In this document: piece by piece, positions 42,795-51,287 of the stretch
How the letters are laid out: the number at the start of each line of letters is the position of its first letter
Numbering within the stretch: the first letter of the stretch is position 1
DNA from: VXYL01 sp965200375
Lineage (GTDB): Bacteria; Pseudomonadota; Gammaproteobacteria; Pseudomonadales; Azotimanducaceae
Direction: 5' to 3'
Length of the DNA: 64,000 bases
Assembly: GCA_965200375.1 (NCBI GenBank)
Contig: OZ241353.1
Location: 2,232,001 to 2,296,000, forward strand
The notes under the pieces: model-generated
The model's input: only the letters and a program-made list of their open reading frames with translations
The model's database searches: none
What the model was told of the DNA's origin: nothing
Program-made: the position numbers and the translations under genes

Positions 42795-45700
42795 TCACGG
42801 ATGAGTCTTTGTGGCAGACGCGCGCCCGCGAGGGCGCGCCGTGGCGGAAACGTACGCGGCGCCGCTTGCGAAGCGGCACAGTTCCTCCGCCAGCTGCTCC
42901 GGCGCTTGGCCGCGCATCGCGAGACCGTCGTCGTGAAAGGCGAAGACGATGCCGGCTTCCAGTTGGGTGGTGGCGGCGGCGCGCAGCTGCGAGTCCAGAA
43001 ACTCGCGCACCGGCTGCGCGTCCGGCAGCGGGCCTTGGAACTCCAGCTCGCAACTGCCGCCGTCTTGCGTTTCGTAGGCGCCTCTGAGAACAACGGTCTT
43101 GTCCGCTCCGGCGATGCGGCCAGCCACGCCAAGCAGGGGGAACGCATCGCCGGCGTCGAACAGGCGCAGCGTCAAGTCGCCGATGCTCTCGATGTTCTTG
43201 TCGCGAGCCTGCTCCCACAGGCGGACCAGCGCCTCGCGCAGTGGGCCCTCGGCGCTGAGCTCCGGCGCTGCCGCATCGTACTTCTCCCTTTCCTCCTCGA
43301 TGCCAGGCTCTGGCGGCGGTGGCTCCGGCTTCGCCTCCTCTTGCCCTTTCTCCGCCGACGGCCGCGGCCACACGCCGGTGTTCCTGGCGTAGCCCATGGT
43401 CAGCACCACCGCCTGTTCGTCGATCTGCACGGATGCCGGCGGGTCGCCCGGCCCGAACAGCAGATCGCCCCGCTGGTACACGTAGTCGCCGCGTTCCACG
43501 CCCACGCGGATGCCGCGGATGAACGTGTCGTCGCCGATCAGCATGGGCAGCGCGGGGTCGCGGCGGAACTCGTCGCGCAGCGCCAGCGTGGTCATCTGCC
43601 CCTTGCGCAGCGGCGTGCGGTCGCGCACGTACACGGGCGCGTCCGGTTCGTCCTCGGGCAGGCGGAGCTTCTGCAGTTCGCGCAGCGCCCGGGCGATGTG
43701 GCGCTGGCCGACGCCGGGCTGGTCGGCGGCGGAGTGGATGTCGATGGCGGTGTGCGCCAAGGACACCTCCGCGTCCATGCCCGCCGAAGACGGATACAGC
43801 ACGTGCCGATACGCCTGCTGGATGGCGATGGCCAGTTCCTGCTCGGAACGCGCCTCCAGTTCCAGCACCTGGTCCTGCTGGTGCTCGGCCAGGTCGCGCA
43901 GCCGGTCGGCGCGCTTCAGGGCCCGCAAGGCAAGGCGCAGTCGCGCCCGGCGCTGCATTTCGGTCTTGCCAGCGTCGTCGGTGGCTACGAAGACCAGGTG
44001 GTTGCGCAATGCCCGCAAGGACGCGCCGTCTGCGCCCTTGCGGGTGTAGATGCGTTCCACGAGGCTCGGCAGTTCGCTTGCTTGGGCGCCGAGCGAAACG
44101 GCGTCGTAGGAAAGCACGATCAGCTTCGGCCGGCCGTCGCCCACTTCGTCCGGCACGTCGAATGGGCCGCCGGGGAAGCGGATGGCGTCGAAGGTGTCGC
44201 CGTTGAAGATGTGGCCGATGCGCTCGCCGAGTTCGGCGCGGGCTTCGCCGGAATCCACGTTGCGTTCCTCGCGGCGGATGATCTGGTTGAGGTTGGCTTC
44301 CGCCAGAAAGCGCATGGGAGCGCCGGGGCGGTCGTCCAGATAGGCGGATTCCGCGACGAAGCGCTTGCGGGCCTCTTCCACGAAGCTGATGTCGAGCGTC
44401 GGCGCGAGCATCGCGTAGCGCAGTTGTTCCGGGGCGAGGCCCTTCAGCGGCTCGTTGAAGGCCAAGGTGTGCAGGAAGGTGGTGCGGGCGGCGTAGGCCG
44501 CGTAGGGCGGCAAGCCGCGATAGTGCGCGGCGTCAATGCTTTCCGCCAGCGAATGGCTCTCTCCGCTCTCCCCACCGCCGCCGCCGCTGCCGGAGGCGAT
44601 GTCGTTGGCGATGGCTGGCACGAAGGCGGATTGGCCGAGGCGCGTCACCAGCTCCTGGCGGATCGGCTCCTGCCCCAGGTCGACGTGGTGCAGGTGGATG
44701 GCCGTCGCGTCGGTCGGCCGCTCCTGCCACAGGTGGGCGATGGTGCGCGCCAAGAGGCGCAGCATGCCGCGCACGCGCTGGAACTCGCTCAAGGTGGAAG
44801 TCTTGCCTCTCAGCGTCGCCAGCACGTCGGGGTGGAACGGGTAGCTGGCGGCGAAGTCCTGCGCGGTCTGCGGGCGAGCGGCTTCTTCGGCGAGCGACTC
44901 GCGGTGTTCGCGCCAGAGGGTCTGGTAGGCGTCGATGGTGCGGGCCTTGCCGTCGTCCACGCGCTCGAACAGGCGGCGCAGCAGCACCGGCGCCGTCTCG
45001 GCATCCTGGGTGGGATTCAAGAGCGTCGCCTTGCGGGCCGAGACGCTCATCATCTCCGCCATGGCGTCGGCGACGAACTGGTTCTCCTCGCTGTAGGCGT
45101 CCGTGGCGCGGCCATCGCTGCCGACCGCCAGCGTGTACACCAGCGCCGCGTTCGGGGCGCCCTCCACGGCCTTGAACAGCGAGGTGAGAAACGCCGTGAG
45201 CTGCTGCGCCGCGCCTTGCTGCCGCCACACTTTGCGCAGATAGACGGCCAGCTCGTCCAGAAGAATCAGCGTCGGTTCGCCGCCGAACAGCTCGCGCAGC
45301 GTCTCGGCGCCGGGCGCGATGCCCTGTTCGTCGCTGCGCCGCACGCGCTCGTAGCCGGCGCTGCCGGCAAGGGCATGGGCGATCTCGCCCCACGGGGTGT
45401 AGGCCAGCACGCCGCCGCCGACATCTCGGCCATTGGCCGGATCGGCGTTCTCGCCGTCGAAGGCGGCGATGCGCACGGCGCCGGTGGGCAGCAGCGCGGG
45501 ATCGACGAACTCGCTCGCGTTCGCCACGCCCTTCATGCCGCCAGCGGCGTGCAGCAGCGCGATCAGGCCGTGGGTCTTGCCGCCGCCGTAGGTGGTGTCC
45601 AAGCGGAAGATGGTCGCCGCCGCCGCGTCCGCGCCGCTCAAGCGGGCGCAGACGTTCGCCAGAAGGTCGCGCAGCCCCCGGGTGGGGTAGGTGTTGGCGA

Positions 45701-45851
45701 AGAACCCCGCCGCATCGCCGTACTCGGCGCTGGCGGTGCCGGCGATCACCGACGCGAGGTCGGCGGCGAAGTCCGCATCCGCCGTCTTGCCGGCCAGCAC
45801 GTCGGCACGGGGCTGGCAGAGATCGAAGATGGCGGGCAGGGAGGGTGGCAC
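42795..45851 (-). CDS. DUF499 P-loop ATPase
   Basis: 1,018 residues from GTG 45851 (PPSLPAIFDLCQPR). Walker A LDTTYGGGKTH at about 84-94, Walker B LILLDE at about 195-200. A large helical middle follows, and a C-terminal region with YVRDRTPLRKGQM, LRDEFRRDPALPMLIGDD and a Pro/Glu-rich linker (about 845-870). DUF499 ATPases accompany DUF1156 methylases and PLD-SNF2 helicases in DISARM-like systems, where they probably work as large nucleotide-driven motors or scaffolds. First gene of an operon: DUF499, small protein, AAA#3, AAA#2. A GC-rich hairpin (GCGCGCCC-GCGA-GGGCGCGC) sits close to the 3' end, near 42820. Confidence 0.87.
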   Translation of the reverse strand: MPPSLPAIFDLCQPRADVLAGKTADADFAADLASVIAGTASAEYGDAAGFFANTYPTRGLRDLLANVCARLSGADAAAATIFRLDTTYGGGKTHGLIALLHAAGGMKGVANASEFVDPALLPTGAVRIAAFDGENADPANGRDVGGGVLAYTPWGEIAHALAGSAGYERVRRSDEQGIAPGAETLRELFGGEPTLILLDELAVYLRKVWRQQGAAQQLTAFLTSLFKAVEGAPNAALVYTLAVGSDGRATDAYSEENQFVADAMAEMMSVSARKATLLNPTQDAETAPVLLRRLFERVDDGKARTIDAYQTLWREHRESLAEEAARPQTAQDFAASYPFHPDVLATLRGKTSTLSEFQRVRGMLRLLARTIAHLWQERPTDATAIHLHHVDLGQEPIRQELVTRLGQSAFVPAIANDIASGSGGGGGESGESHSLAESIDAAHYRGLPPYAAYAARTTFLHTLAFNEPLKGLAPEQLRYAMLAPTLDISFVEEARKRFVAESAYLDDRPGAPMRFLAEANLNQIIRREERNVDSGEARAELGERIGHIFNGDTFDAIRFPGGPFDVPDEVGDGRPKLIVLSYDAVSLGAQASELPSLVERIYTRKGADGASLRALRNHLVFVATDDAGKTEMQRRARLRLALRALKRADRLRDLAEHQQDQVLELEARSEQELAIAIQQAYRHVLYPSSAGMDAEVSLAHTAIDIHSAADQPGVGQRHIARALRELQKLRLPEDEPDAPVYVRDRTPLRKGQMTTLALRDEFRRDPALPMLIGDDTFIRGIRVGVERGDYVYQRGDLLFGPGDPPASVQIDEQAVVLTMGYARNTGVWPRPSAEKGQEEAKPEPPPPEPGIEEEREKYDAAAPELSAEGPLREALVRLWEQARDKNIESIGDLTLRLFDAGDAFPLLGVAGRIAGADKTVVLRGAYETQDGGSCELEFQGPLPDAQPVREFLDSQLRAAATTQLEAGIVFAFHDDGLAMRGQAPEQLAEELCRFASGAAYVSATARPRGRASATKTHP

Positions 45852-45880
45852 TTGCAGGAACAGGCGGCTCGCTTGAATCC

Positions 45881-45889
45881 ACTATAGCA
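45881..45889 (-). promoter_or_regulatory. Extended -10 promoter of the DUF499 operon
   Basis: Minus-strand TGCTATAGT about 30 bases before the GTG start. No good -35. Same element and flanks as the orphaned promoter at 31071-31079. Confidence 0.65.
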
Positions 45890-45973
45890 CCGCCCCTGCC
45901 AGCCGCCGTCCTCTGTCGCCGCGTGAGTCGCGAGGCCGCTGCCAGCCTCTCCAAGAAGAGGATCAGATTTCTG

Positions 45974-46001
45974 TTGCAATTTCTGATGTACATGGTATTC
46001 T
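45974..46001 (+). promoter_or_regulatory. Promoter for the PcfJ-like gene
   Basis: TTGCAA, 16-base spacer, TATTCT, in an AT-rich stretch divergent from the DUF499 promoter. The -10 box is embedded in TATTCTAGGTAC, which recurs as TACTCTAGGTAC at 47085-47096 before the toxin-antitoxin-like pair. Confidence 0.55.
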
Positions 46002-46041
46002 AGGTACTCATTAACTACTGGCACACACAGAAGAGTCCAGA

Positions 46042-47007
46042 ATGAAACTGACGAAACTCATCAGGCAGTTCGCCCGAGACGCGACGCAGACCCCACGAGC
46101 ACGGCGCCGCGTGGTGCGCCGCACTTCCATGCGCGTCGACGAGCACTTCGCCGACCCTTCCCGGCGCGACGGCCGCGGCCGCAGCGCGAAGGAGCTGCGC
46201 CGTGCGGAGAAGGCGCTGCGGCACCTGAACCGCGCCGTCGTCTGGCAGCACCGGCGGGACCTGGATCCCAACGTCCGTCGGGAGGCGCGGGCGCTGGTCC
46301 AGGCGGCCTGCCACGGCCGGATGCCGTTCGAGGCGTTGATGAGGCGAGCCAGCAAGCTGCGTGGCCGAGTCAACAGGTCCGGCAAGGTGCGCAACGACCG
46401 CATGCCGATCCGGGGTTGCCGGCGCCTGCGGAAAGCGCTGCCCCAGGACTTCGTCGTGGAGCGCCTGCACACGGTCGAGCGGCTTGCGAAGGCGGGCCGC
46501 TGGTTTGGCAACTGCGCCAAGGACAACGGCTACGGCCTGCATGACGCGCTGCGGCGGCGCAGGTCGGACTTCTACTGGATGCAGCGGGGCAGCGAGCCCG
46601 TGGCGATGTTCGAGGTCGCCTTGAAGGCCGGCAAGATCACCGAGTTCTTGGGCCGGCGCAATTCGGACATCGAACTCCCGCGCACCGTCCTCGTCGCCAT
46701 GCTCCGCCAACTGCGGCTGAACGGAGACCACGTGGACGCCTGCTTGCGGCAGGGTGCGGCGTCGATCTTCGCCACCGGATCGGCAGATCCCGAGCAGCCG
46801 CACTGGCGGCGCAAGCGCCTGAAGGTCTGGTACGCCGCGGGTCGGCTTGTCCTTTGCGAAGGCCGTCGCGAACAGTGGTCGAGCTTCGAGTGGGATGGGG
46901 AATGGGAGGCGTCGGACGCTTCCCGCCGACAACGCCTGGACGACCTGATGACACGTCATCCGTCCCTTGCCAAGTTGGCGCGCCGAGCCGTGACAGACAT
47001 GCGGTAG
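46042..47007 (+). CDS. Unknown basic protein with PcfJ-like segment
   Basis: 321 residues, very basic, not firmly recognised. N-terminal 110 residues are Arg-rich helices (RRAEKALRHLNRAVVW). The central part WFGNCAKDNGYGLHDALRRRRSDFYWMQRG, read as a Cys then an Arg-x-x-x-Phe-Tyr and MFEVALKAGKITEFLGRRN, is arranged like the core of PcfJ-type proteins of mobile elements, which have an invariant Cys and similar strands. C-terminal region has YAAGRLVLCEGRR and WSSFEWDGEWE. Own promoter, monocistronic. Could be a phage- or plasmid-derived nuclease-like protein; low certainty. Confidence 0.55.
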   Translation: MKLTKLIRQFARDATQTPRARRRVVRRTSMRVDEHFADPSRRDGRGRSAKELRRAEKALRHLNRAVVWQHRRDLDPNVRREARALVQAACHGRMPFEALMRRASKLRGRVNRSGKVRNDRMPIRGCRRLRKALPQDFVVERLHTVERLAKAGRWFGNCAKDNGYGLHDALRRRRSDFYWMQRGSEPVAMFEVALKAGKITEFLGRRNSDIELPRTVLVAMLRQLRLNGDHVDACLRQGAASIFATGSADPEQPHWRRKRLKVWYAAGRLVLCEGRREQWSSFEWDGEWEASDASRRQRLDDLMTRHPSLAKLARRAVTDMR

Positions 47008-47084
47008 TGCGCCGGCGCAGTGGCGCCGTGGGGGAGCGGCCCGCTCCGGCGCCTGCCGCCGAACTGTTCGCTAGGAAATCGTTG

Positions 47085-47096
47085 TACTCTAGGTAC
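47085..47096 (+). promoter_or_regulatory. Shared -10/operator-like motif before the PIN cassette
   Basis: TACTCTAGGTAC, 26 bases before the GTG of the antitoxin-like gene, nearly identical to TATTCTAGGTAC at 45996-46007. May be a -10 plus initial transcribed region under a common regulator. Confidence 0.4.
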
Positions 47097-47121
47097 GCCC
47101 ATTCGACGCTGGGGTTGACGA

Positions 47122-47613
47122 GTGCCCGCAAGCCAGGACATTCGCGTTGCCGACGAGGTCTGGATCGCGACGGCCTCCCTGCATCGCAGCCGCCCCGAGG
47201 CACGGGACTTCGCCATTGCGGAGATCATGGCGCAGGCGGAAGCTGCCCATGTGGCCGGGCTGCCGTTGCGTCCGGGCGTCAAGGTCCACGTCTATCTGCA
47301 CTGCGTCGCCAATCGCCCGCCCAATCCCGGGCGCTATCGAATGCTGTTCGAGACGGCCAGCGGCCGGCGGCGGCTGTACCGGCCAAGCGATCCCTGCCAC
47401 CCGCTCCGGTCCTCCGGCAAGATCGTGCCCAAACGAGGCGAGATATCGGCCGCCGACGACAGCCTGATCGACTGGTACGAGAGCGTGTACGTCGCCGGAG
47501 AATCGGGCGCCGCAGACGACCCCATTCTGGCGCTGCGCGGCCTGGGCCGTGAAGTCTGGGCGGACGAAGATGCAGATGCGTACGTGCGTCGGCAGCGGGA
47601 GGCGTGGCAGTGA
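47122..47613 (+). CDS. Conserved protein upstream of PIN toxin, candidate antitoxin
   Basis: 163 residues from GTG 47122. VADEVWIATASLHRSRPEARDF at the start, HVYLHCVANRPPNPGRYRMLFE in the middle and LIDWYESVYVAG near the end match a recurrent but unnamed family I associate with genes just upstream of PIN-domain toxins. It overlaps the PIN gene by 4 bases (GTGA). Larger than ordinary VapB antitoxins (about 80 residues); an N-terminal DNA-binding helix pair (about 12-45) is plausible. Antitoxin role is inferred from gene order. Confidence 0.65.
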   Translation: MPASQDIRVADEVWIATASLHRSRPEARDFAIAEIMAQAEAAHVAGLPLRPGVKVHVYLHCVANRPPNPGRYRMLFETASGRRRLYRPSDPCHPLRSSGKIVPKRGEISAADDSLIDWYESVYVAGESGAADDPILALRGLGREVWADEDADAYVRRQREAWQ

Positions 47614-48032
47614 GCCGCATCTTCTGGGACACCAACCTGTTCATCTACCTGCTGGAGGACAAGGGCGAACTCGCCGAACAGGTCGTCTCGCTGCGGGAAC
47701 GGATGGTCGAGCGCCAAGACCAGCTGCTCACCTCGGCGCTGACCTTGGGCGAAATCCTCGTCAAGCCTCTGGAGGCGGGAGACGGCGAGCTGATGCGCCG
47801 CTACCAACGCGCCATCACCGCCAACGCCGCCGTGCTGCCCTTCGATCAGGCGGCGGCGGCGGTATTCGCCAGCGTTCGCCGGTCCCGTTCGATACACCCC
47901 GCGGACGCCATCCAGCTAGCTTGCGCGTCCGTGGCCGGCGTGGACCTGTTCATCACCAACGACCAGCGGCTCAGCCGCCACGTCGTGCCCGGCATCCACT
48001 TCATCCAGTCGCTGGCCGTGGCCGCGATCTAG
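47610..48032 (+). CDS. PIN-domain toxin (VapC-like)
   Basis: 140 residues. PIN ribonuclease with the acidic set in place: Asp in FWDTNLFIYLLED, Glu in TLGEILVKP, Asp in HPADAIQLACA and Asp in LFITNDQRLSR. GTG 47610 is preferred over GTG 47604 because the GGGAGG ribosome-binding site (47597-47602) is then well spaced and the start overlaps the upstream stop. Expected to cleave tRNA or other structured RNA when freed from its partner. Last gene of the island on the plus strand; convergent with the SDR gene. Confidence 0.87.
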   Translation: MSRIFWDTNLFIYLLEDKGELAEQVVSLRERMVERQDQLLTSALTLGEILVKPLEAGDGELMRRYQRAITANAAVLPFDQAAAAVFASVRRSRSIHPADAIQLACASVAGVDLFITNDQRLSRHVVPGIHFIQSLAVAAI

Positions 48033-48072
48033 CCCGCGCGCCGTGCCGCCGTTGCCCGGCCGGGCGGCGTTG

Positions 48073-48798
48073 CTACGGCAGCTTGGCGCCGCCGTCGACG
48101 TCGATGCTCGCGCCGGTCATGTAGTCGTTCGTGAGCGCGAAGAGGATGGCGGCGGCCACTTCGTCCGCGGTGCCGGCGCGCCCGGCGGGCACGTTGCGGG
48201 TGGCGCCGGCGAGGAAGCGCTGCCGGGCGTCGCCCTGCACGGCGAACATCGGCGTGTCGATGATGCCGGGGGAGACCACGTTGATGCGCCGGGGCGCGAG
48301 TTCCGGGGCCACGGCGCGGGCGAACCCCTCCACGGCGTTGCCGACGGTGGCGATGGCGGAGGAACCGGGGTTGGCCTTCTTCGCCGGGAAGCCGCTCACC
48401 AGCACGATGGCGCCGTCGGCGGCCATGTGCGGCGCACCCAGGCGCACGCTGTTGGCGTAGCCCCACAGCTTGCGGAAGGAGCCTTGGAAGCCGTCCAGGT
48501 CCATCTCCAGGAACGGGCCGGAGGCCCGCTCGCCGCCGGTGGCGGCGTTCACCAGCATGGCGAAGCCAGCGTGTTCGGCGAAGAGCGCGGCCAGCGCTTC
48601 CCGGTCCAGCACGTCCACCGTCCGGCAGGTCACGGCGCCCTCGGCGCCGGCGGTGGCGGCCCTGGCCCGTTCGACGTTGGCGGCGGAGCGGCTGCCGGCC
48701 ACCACGTTCGCCCCGGCGGCGGCCAGCTGCCGAGTGGCCGCGAGGCCAATGCCGGACGTGCCGCCGAGCACGATGGCCGTCTTGTCGCGCAGTTCCAT
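48073..48798 (-). CDS. Short-chain dehydrogenase/reductase with altered active site
   Basis: 241 residues; AAGGAG before the ATG. Rossmann NAD(P) motif GGTSGIGLA at about 12-20, strand motif LVNAATGG (NNAG-like), PELAPRRINVVSPGIIDTP and the C-terminal GASIDVDGG. The usual catalytic YxxxK is absent: the aligned stretch in SSAIATVGNAVEGF has Ile and Gly at the two positions. Related SDRs with such losses exist and may use other residues or act as binding proteins. Cofactor binding looks intact, substrate unknown. Confidence 0.83.
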   Translation of the reverse strand: MELRDKTAIVLGGTSGIGLAATRQLAAAGANVVAGSRSAANVERARAATAGAEGAVTCRTVDVLDREALAALFAEHAGFAMLVNAATGGERASGPFLEMDLDGFQGSFRKLWGYANSVRLGAPHMAADGAIVLVSGFPAKKANPGSSAIATVGNAVEGFARAVAPELAPRRINVVSPGIIDTPMFAVQGDARQRFLAGATRNVPAGRAGTADEVAAAILFALTNDYMTGASIDVDGGAKLP

Positions 48799-48841
48799 GC
48801 GTTCTCCTTGTGCCTTCCGCCTAGGCGACGTACCCGCCTTG

Positions 48842-49585
48842 CTAGGCGACGTCCTGGGGCGTCTCGCCGGCCGCCACGATCGCCGCCTTCACTTCCTCCA
48901 GCATGGCCGCGAGGGCCTCGGCGTCGGTGCCGCGCATCACCAGCGTGGTGCCGTAGCGTTCGCCCTGGGAGAAGGGGTAGCTGCCGAGGTCGATGTCCGG
49001 GTAGCGCTGCTGAATGGCCGCGAGCGCGGACGCCACCTGGCTTTCGCCCAGGTAGGCGGTCACCGAGCGGGTCTGCACCACGGCCCCGCCGGCGAGCTCC
49101 ACGGTGGCCAGCATGGCCTGCATCACCGCCGGAATGCCCGCCATCACGTACACGTTGTCCACGCGAAAGCCCTGCGGCCCGCCAGTCAAGTTGTCGATCA
49201 AGCTGGCGCCCTCGGGCACCAGCGCCATGCGCATGCGCGACGCCATCACATCCGGCGGCGCCGGGCGGCTGCGGATGCGCGCCGCAATCGTCTCGTTCGT
49301 CACCAGCGGCACGTCGAAGGCGCGGGCGACGCATTCAGCGGTGATGTCGTCGTGGGTGGGACCGATGCCGCCGGTGGTGAACACGTAGTCGAACCTGGCC
49401 CGGGCTTCGTCGAGGGCGGCGACGATTGTTTCCGCCACGTCCGGCACCACCCTGGCCTCGCGCACCCGCACGCCGCGCTTGCCGAGTTCCACGGCGATGT
49501 GCTGCAAGTTCACGTCCTGGGTGCGGCCGGAGAGGATCTCGTTGCCGATCACCAGTACGCAGGCGGTGTAGATGCGTTCGGGCAT
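48842..49585 (-). CDS. CinA-like molybdopterin-binding domain protein
   Basis: 247 residues from ATG 49585. N-terminal MoCF/CinA domain: ACVLVIGNEILSGRTQDVN, FDYVFTTGGIGPTHDDITAECVA (the GGxGPTxDD signature), then VYVMAGIPAVMQAML. The C-terminal amidase domain of full-length CinA (about 420 residues) is missing, as in other stand-alone proteins of this type. In the family the related domain has ADP-ribose pyrophosphatase or molybdopterin-binding roles. 43 bases downstream of the SDR gene start; same strand. Confidence 0.87.
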   Translation of the reverse strand: MPERIYTACVLVIGNEILSGRTQDVNLQHIAVELGKRGVRVREARVVPDVAETIVAALDEARARFDYVFTTGGIGPTHDDITAECVARAFDVPLVTNETIAARIRSRPAPPDVMASRMRMALVPEGASLIDNLTGGPQGFRVDNVYVMAGIPAVMQAMLATVELAGGAVVQTRSVTAYLGESQVASALAAIQQRYPDIDLGSYPFSQGERYGTTLVMRGTDAEALAAMLEEVKAAIVAAGETPQDVA

Positions 49586-49696
49586 GGTTCTGCTTGACGC
49601 GGGGCGCAAGAGCGGCGAAGCGCCATAGCCTAGCCTACTTGGCCAGCGTCGGAAGCCCGTGGCGTTAACATGGGCGCAATCGCCTGAGGAACTTGC

Positions 49697-50377
49697 ATGG
49701 ACGAAGACAACGCGCTGATCGTCGAGCAGATCCAGATCGGCCCGATGGCCAACTTCGCCTACATCGTGGGGGACCGCGCCAGCCGCAAGGTCGCCGTGGT
49801 GGACCCCGCCTGGGACATCGACGGCCTCTTGGACCGCATCGCCAGCAAGGGCTACACGCTCGTCGCGGCCCTCGCCACCCACTACCATCCGGACCACGTC
49901 GGCGGCGGCATGGGCGGGCACGACATCGCCGGCGTGGCGGAACTCGTCGCCAAGCAGCCGGTGAAGGTGTACGTCCATCGGGCCGAAGCGGCCGGCGTGC
50001 GCAAGGTTACCGGGCTGTCGGAATCGGACCTGGCGAAGGTGGACTCGGGGGACAAGCTGGCCCTGGGAGACGTGGAGATAGAGTTCCTGCACACCCCCGG
50101 CCACACCCCGGGCTCCCAGTGCTTTCGCATCAAGAACACGCTGGTTTCCGGCGACACGCTGTTCATCGACGGCTGCGGGCGCGTGGACCTGCCGGGCTCC
50201 GATGCGGAGCAGATGTACCACAGCCTGGCCAAGCTCAAGGCGCTGCCGGACGACACGCTGCTGCTGCCGGGCCACAACTACAGCGCCGTGCCGAACGCCA
50301 CCCTGGGCGAAACCAAGAAGACCAACGCCTACCTGTCGGTGCCGGACCTGCCCACCTGGAAGCAGGTGATGGGCTAG
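49697..50377 (+). CDS. Metallo-beta-lactamase fold hydrolase (glyoxalase II-like)
   Basis: 226 residues; GAGGAA ribosome-binding site before the ATG. Metal ligands are in place: THYHPDHVGG (HxHxDH), TPGHTPGS, SGDTLFIDGCG and PGHNYS. Resembles the glyoxalase II/persulfide dioxygenase branch; the insert MGGHDIAGVAELVAKQPVKV is not typical of classical GloB. Substrate probably a glutathione thioester or persulfide. Followed 31 bases later by an enoyl-CoA hydratase gene. Confidence 0.86.
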   Translation: MDEDNALIVEQIQIGPMANFAYIVGDRASRKVAVVDPAWDIDGLLDRIASKGYTLVAALATHYHPDHVGGGMGGHDIAGVAELVAKQPVKVYVHRAEAAGVRKVTGLSESDLAKVDSGDKLALGDVEIEFLHTPGHTPGSQCFRIKNTLVSGDTLFIDGCGRVDLPGSDAEQMYHSLAKLKALPDDTLLLPGHNYSAVPNATLGETKKTNAYLSVPDLPTWKQVMG

Positions 50378-50408
50378 CCGCCCGTCTCGAGACCAAGAGG
50401 AGATCAAG

Positions 50409-51284
50409 TTGGACACAGGCCAGTTCCGCGGCTTCGAGGTGGCGGTGCGCGAGCCCGGCATCGCCTGGTTCGCGTTCACCACCCCCGAGCGCCTGAACGG
50501 CATGACCGCCAGCATCAAGCGCGATCTGGTGGAGGCCGTCACCCAAGCGCAGATGGACAACGGCGTGCGCGTGCTGGTGTTCACCGGCAGCGGCCGGGCC
50601 TTCTGCGCCGGCGACGATCTCAAGGGCTACGGCCAGGTGCAGGTGCCGGGCGAGGCGCTGGTGCCGGCCATCGGCCACGGCCACGACAGCCCCTTGGGCA
50701 CCTACAACGGCCTGCGCACCATCTCGCAGCGCGTCAACACCGTGGTGCGCGGCTTGGACAAGCTCACCATCGCGGCCGTCAACGGCGTCGCCATCCAAAC
50801 GGGCTTCTCGCTCGCCCTTGCCTGCGACTTCCGCATCGCCGCCGAAGGCGCCCGCCTCGGCAGCGCCACGCTGCGCTTCGGCCTGCTGCCGGACGAGGGC
50901 GGCCAGTACCTCCTGGTGCAGCTGCTTGGGGTGGCCAGGACCATGGACTTCCTCATGCGGCGGCGGATCGTCGAGGCGGAGGAAGCGCTGGCGCTGGGGC
51001 TGGTCCACGAGGTGGTGCCGAAGGACGAACTCGAGGCCGCGGCGATGGCGCTGGCGACGGAGCTGGCCAACGGGCCGCAGGTGTCCATGCGCCTCCTGAA
51101 GCGCTCCGTCTACAACGCCGCCGAGCTCTCCTGGGAGCAGAGCCTGGACGAAATCGCCGCCAAGACGGGCATCTCGGACCATCACCCGGACGCCCGGGAA
51201 GGCGTCGCGGCGTTCCGCGAGAAGCGAACGCCCAGGTTCAATGCGTGGCTGGACGCGGAACACGGGCCGGGCAAGCCGGAGTAG
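50409..51284 (+). CDS. Enoyl-CoA hydratase/isomerase family protein
   Basis: 291 residues from TTG 50409, supported by a strong AAGAGGAGAT just upstream. Crotonase fold: oxyanion-hole segment RAFCAGDDLKGYG (about 64-76), second oxyanion stretch AVNGVAIQTGFSLALACDFRIAA and LLPDEGGQYLLVQLLG with an acidic residue at the usual catalytic position. Acts on acyl-CoA thioesters; substrate not determinable. Only 3 bases separate it from miaB. Confidence 0.88.
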   Translation: MDTGQFRGFEVAVREPGIAWFAFTTPERLNGMTASIKRDLVEAVTQAQMDNGVRVLVFTGSGRAFCAGDDLKGYGQVQVPGEALVPAIGHGHDSPLGTYNGLRTISQRVNTVVRGLDKLTIAAVNGVAIQTGFSLALACDFRIAAEGARLGSATLRFGLLPDEGGQYLLVQLLGVARTMDFLMRRRIVEAEEALALGLVHEVVPKDELEAAAMALATELANGPQVSMRLLKRSVYNAAELSWEQSLDEIAAKTGISDHHPDAREGVAAFREKRTPRFNAWLDAEHGPGKPE

Positions 51285-51287
51285 CGC

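Noticed and set aside
48033..48072. Intrinsic terminator between the PIN and SDR genes
   Set aside because: The GC-rich inverted stretch is imperfect and lacks a T-tract in either direction.
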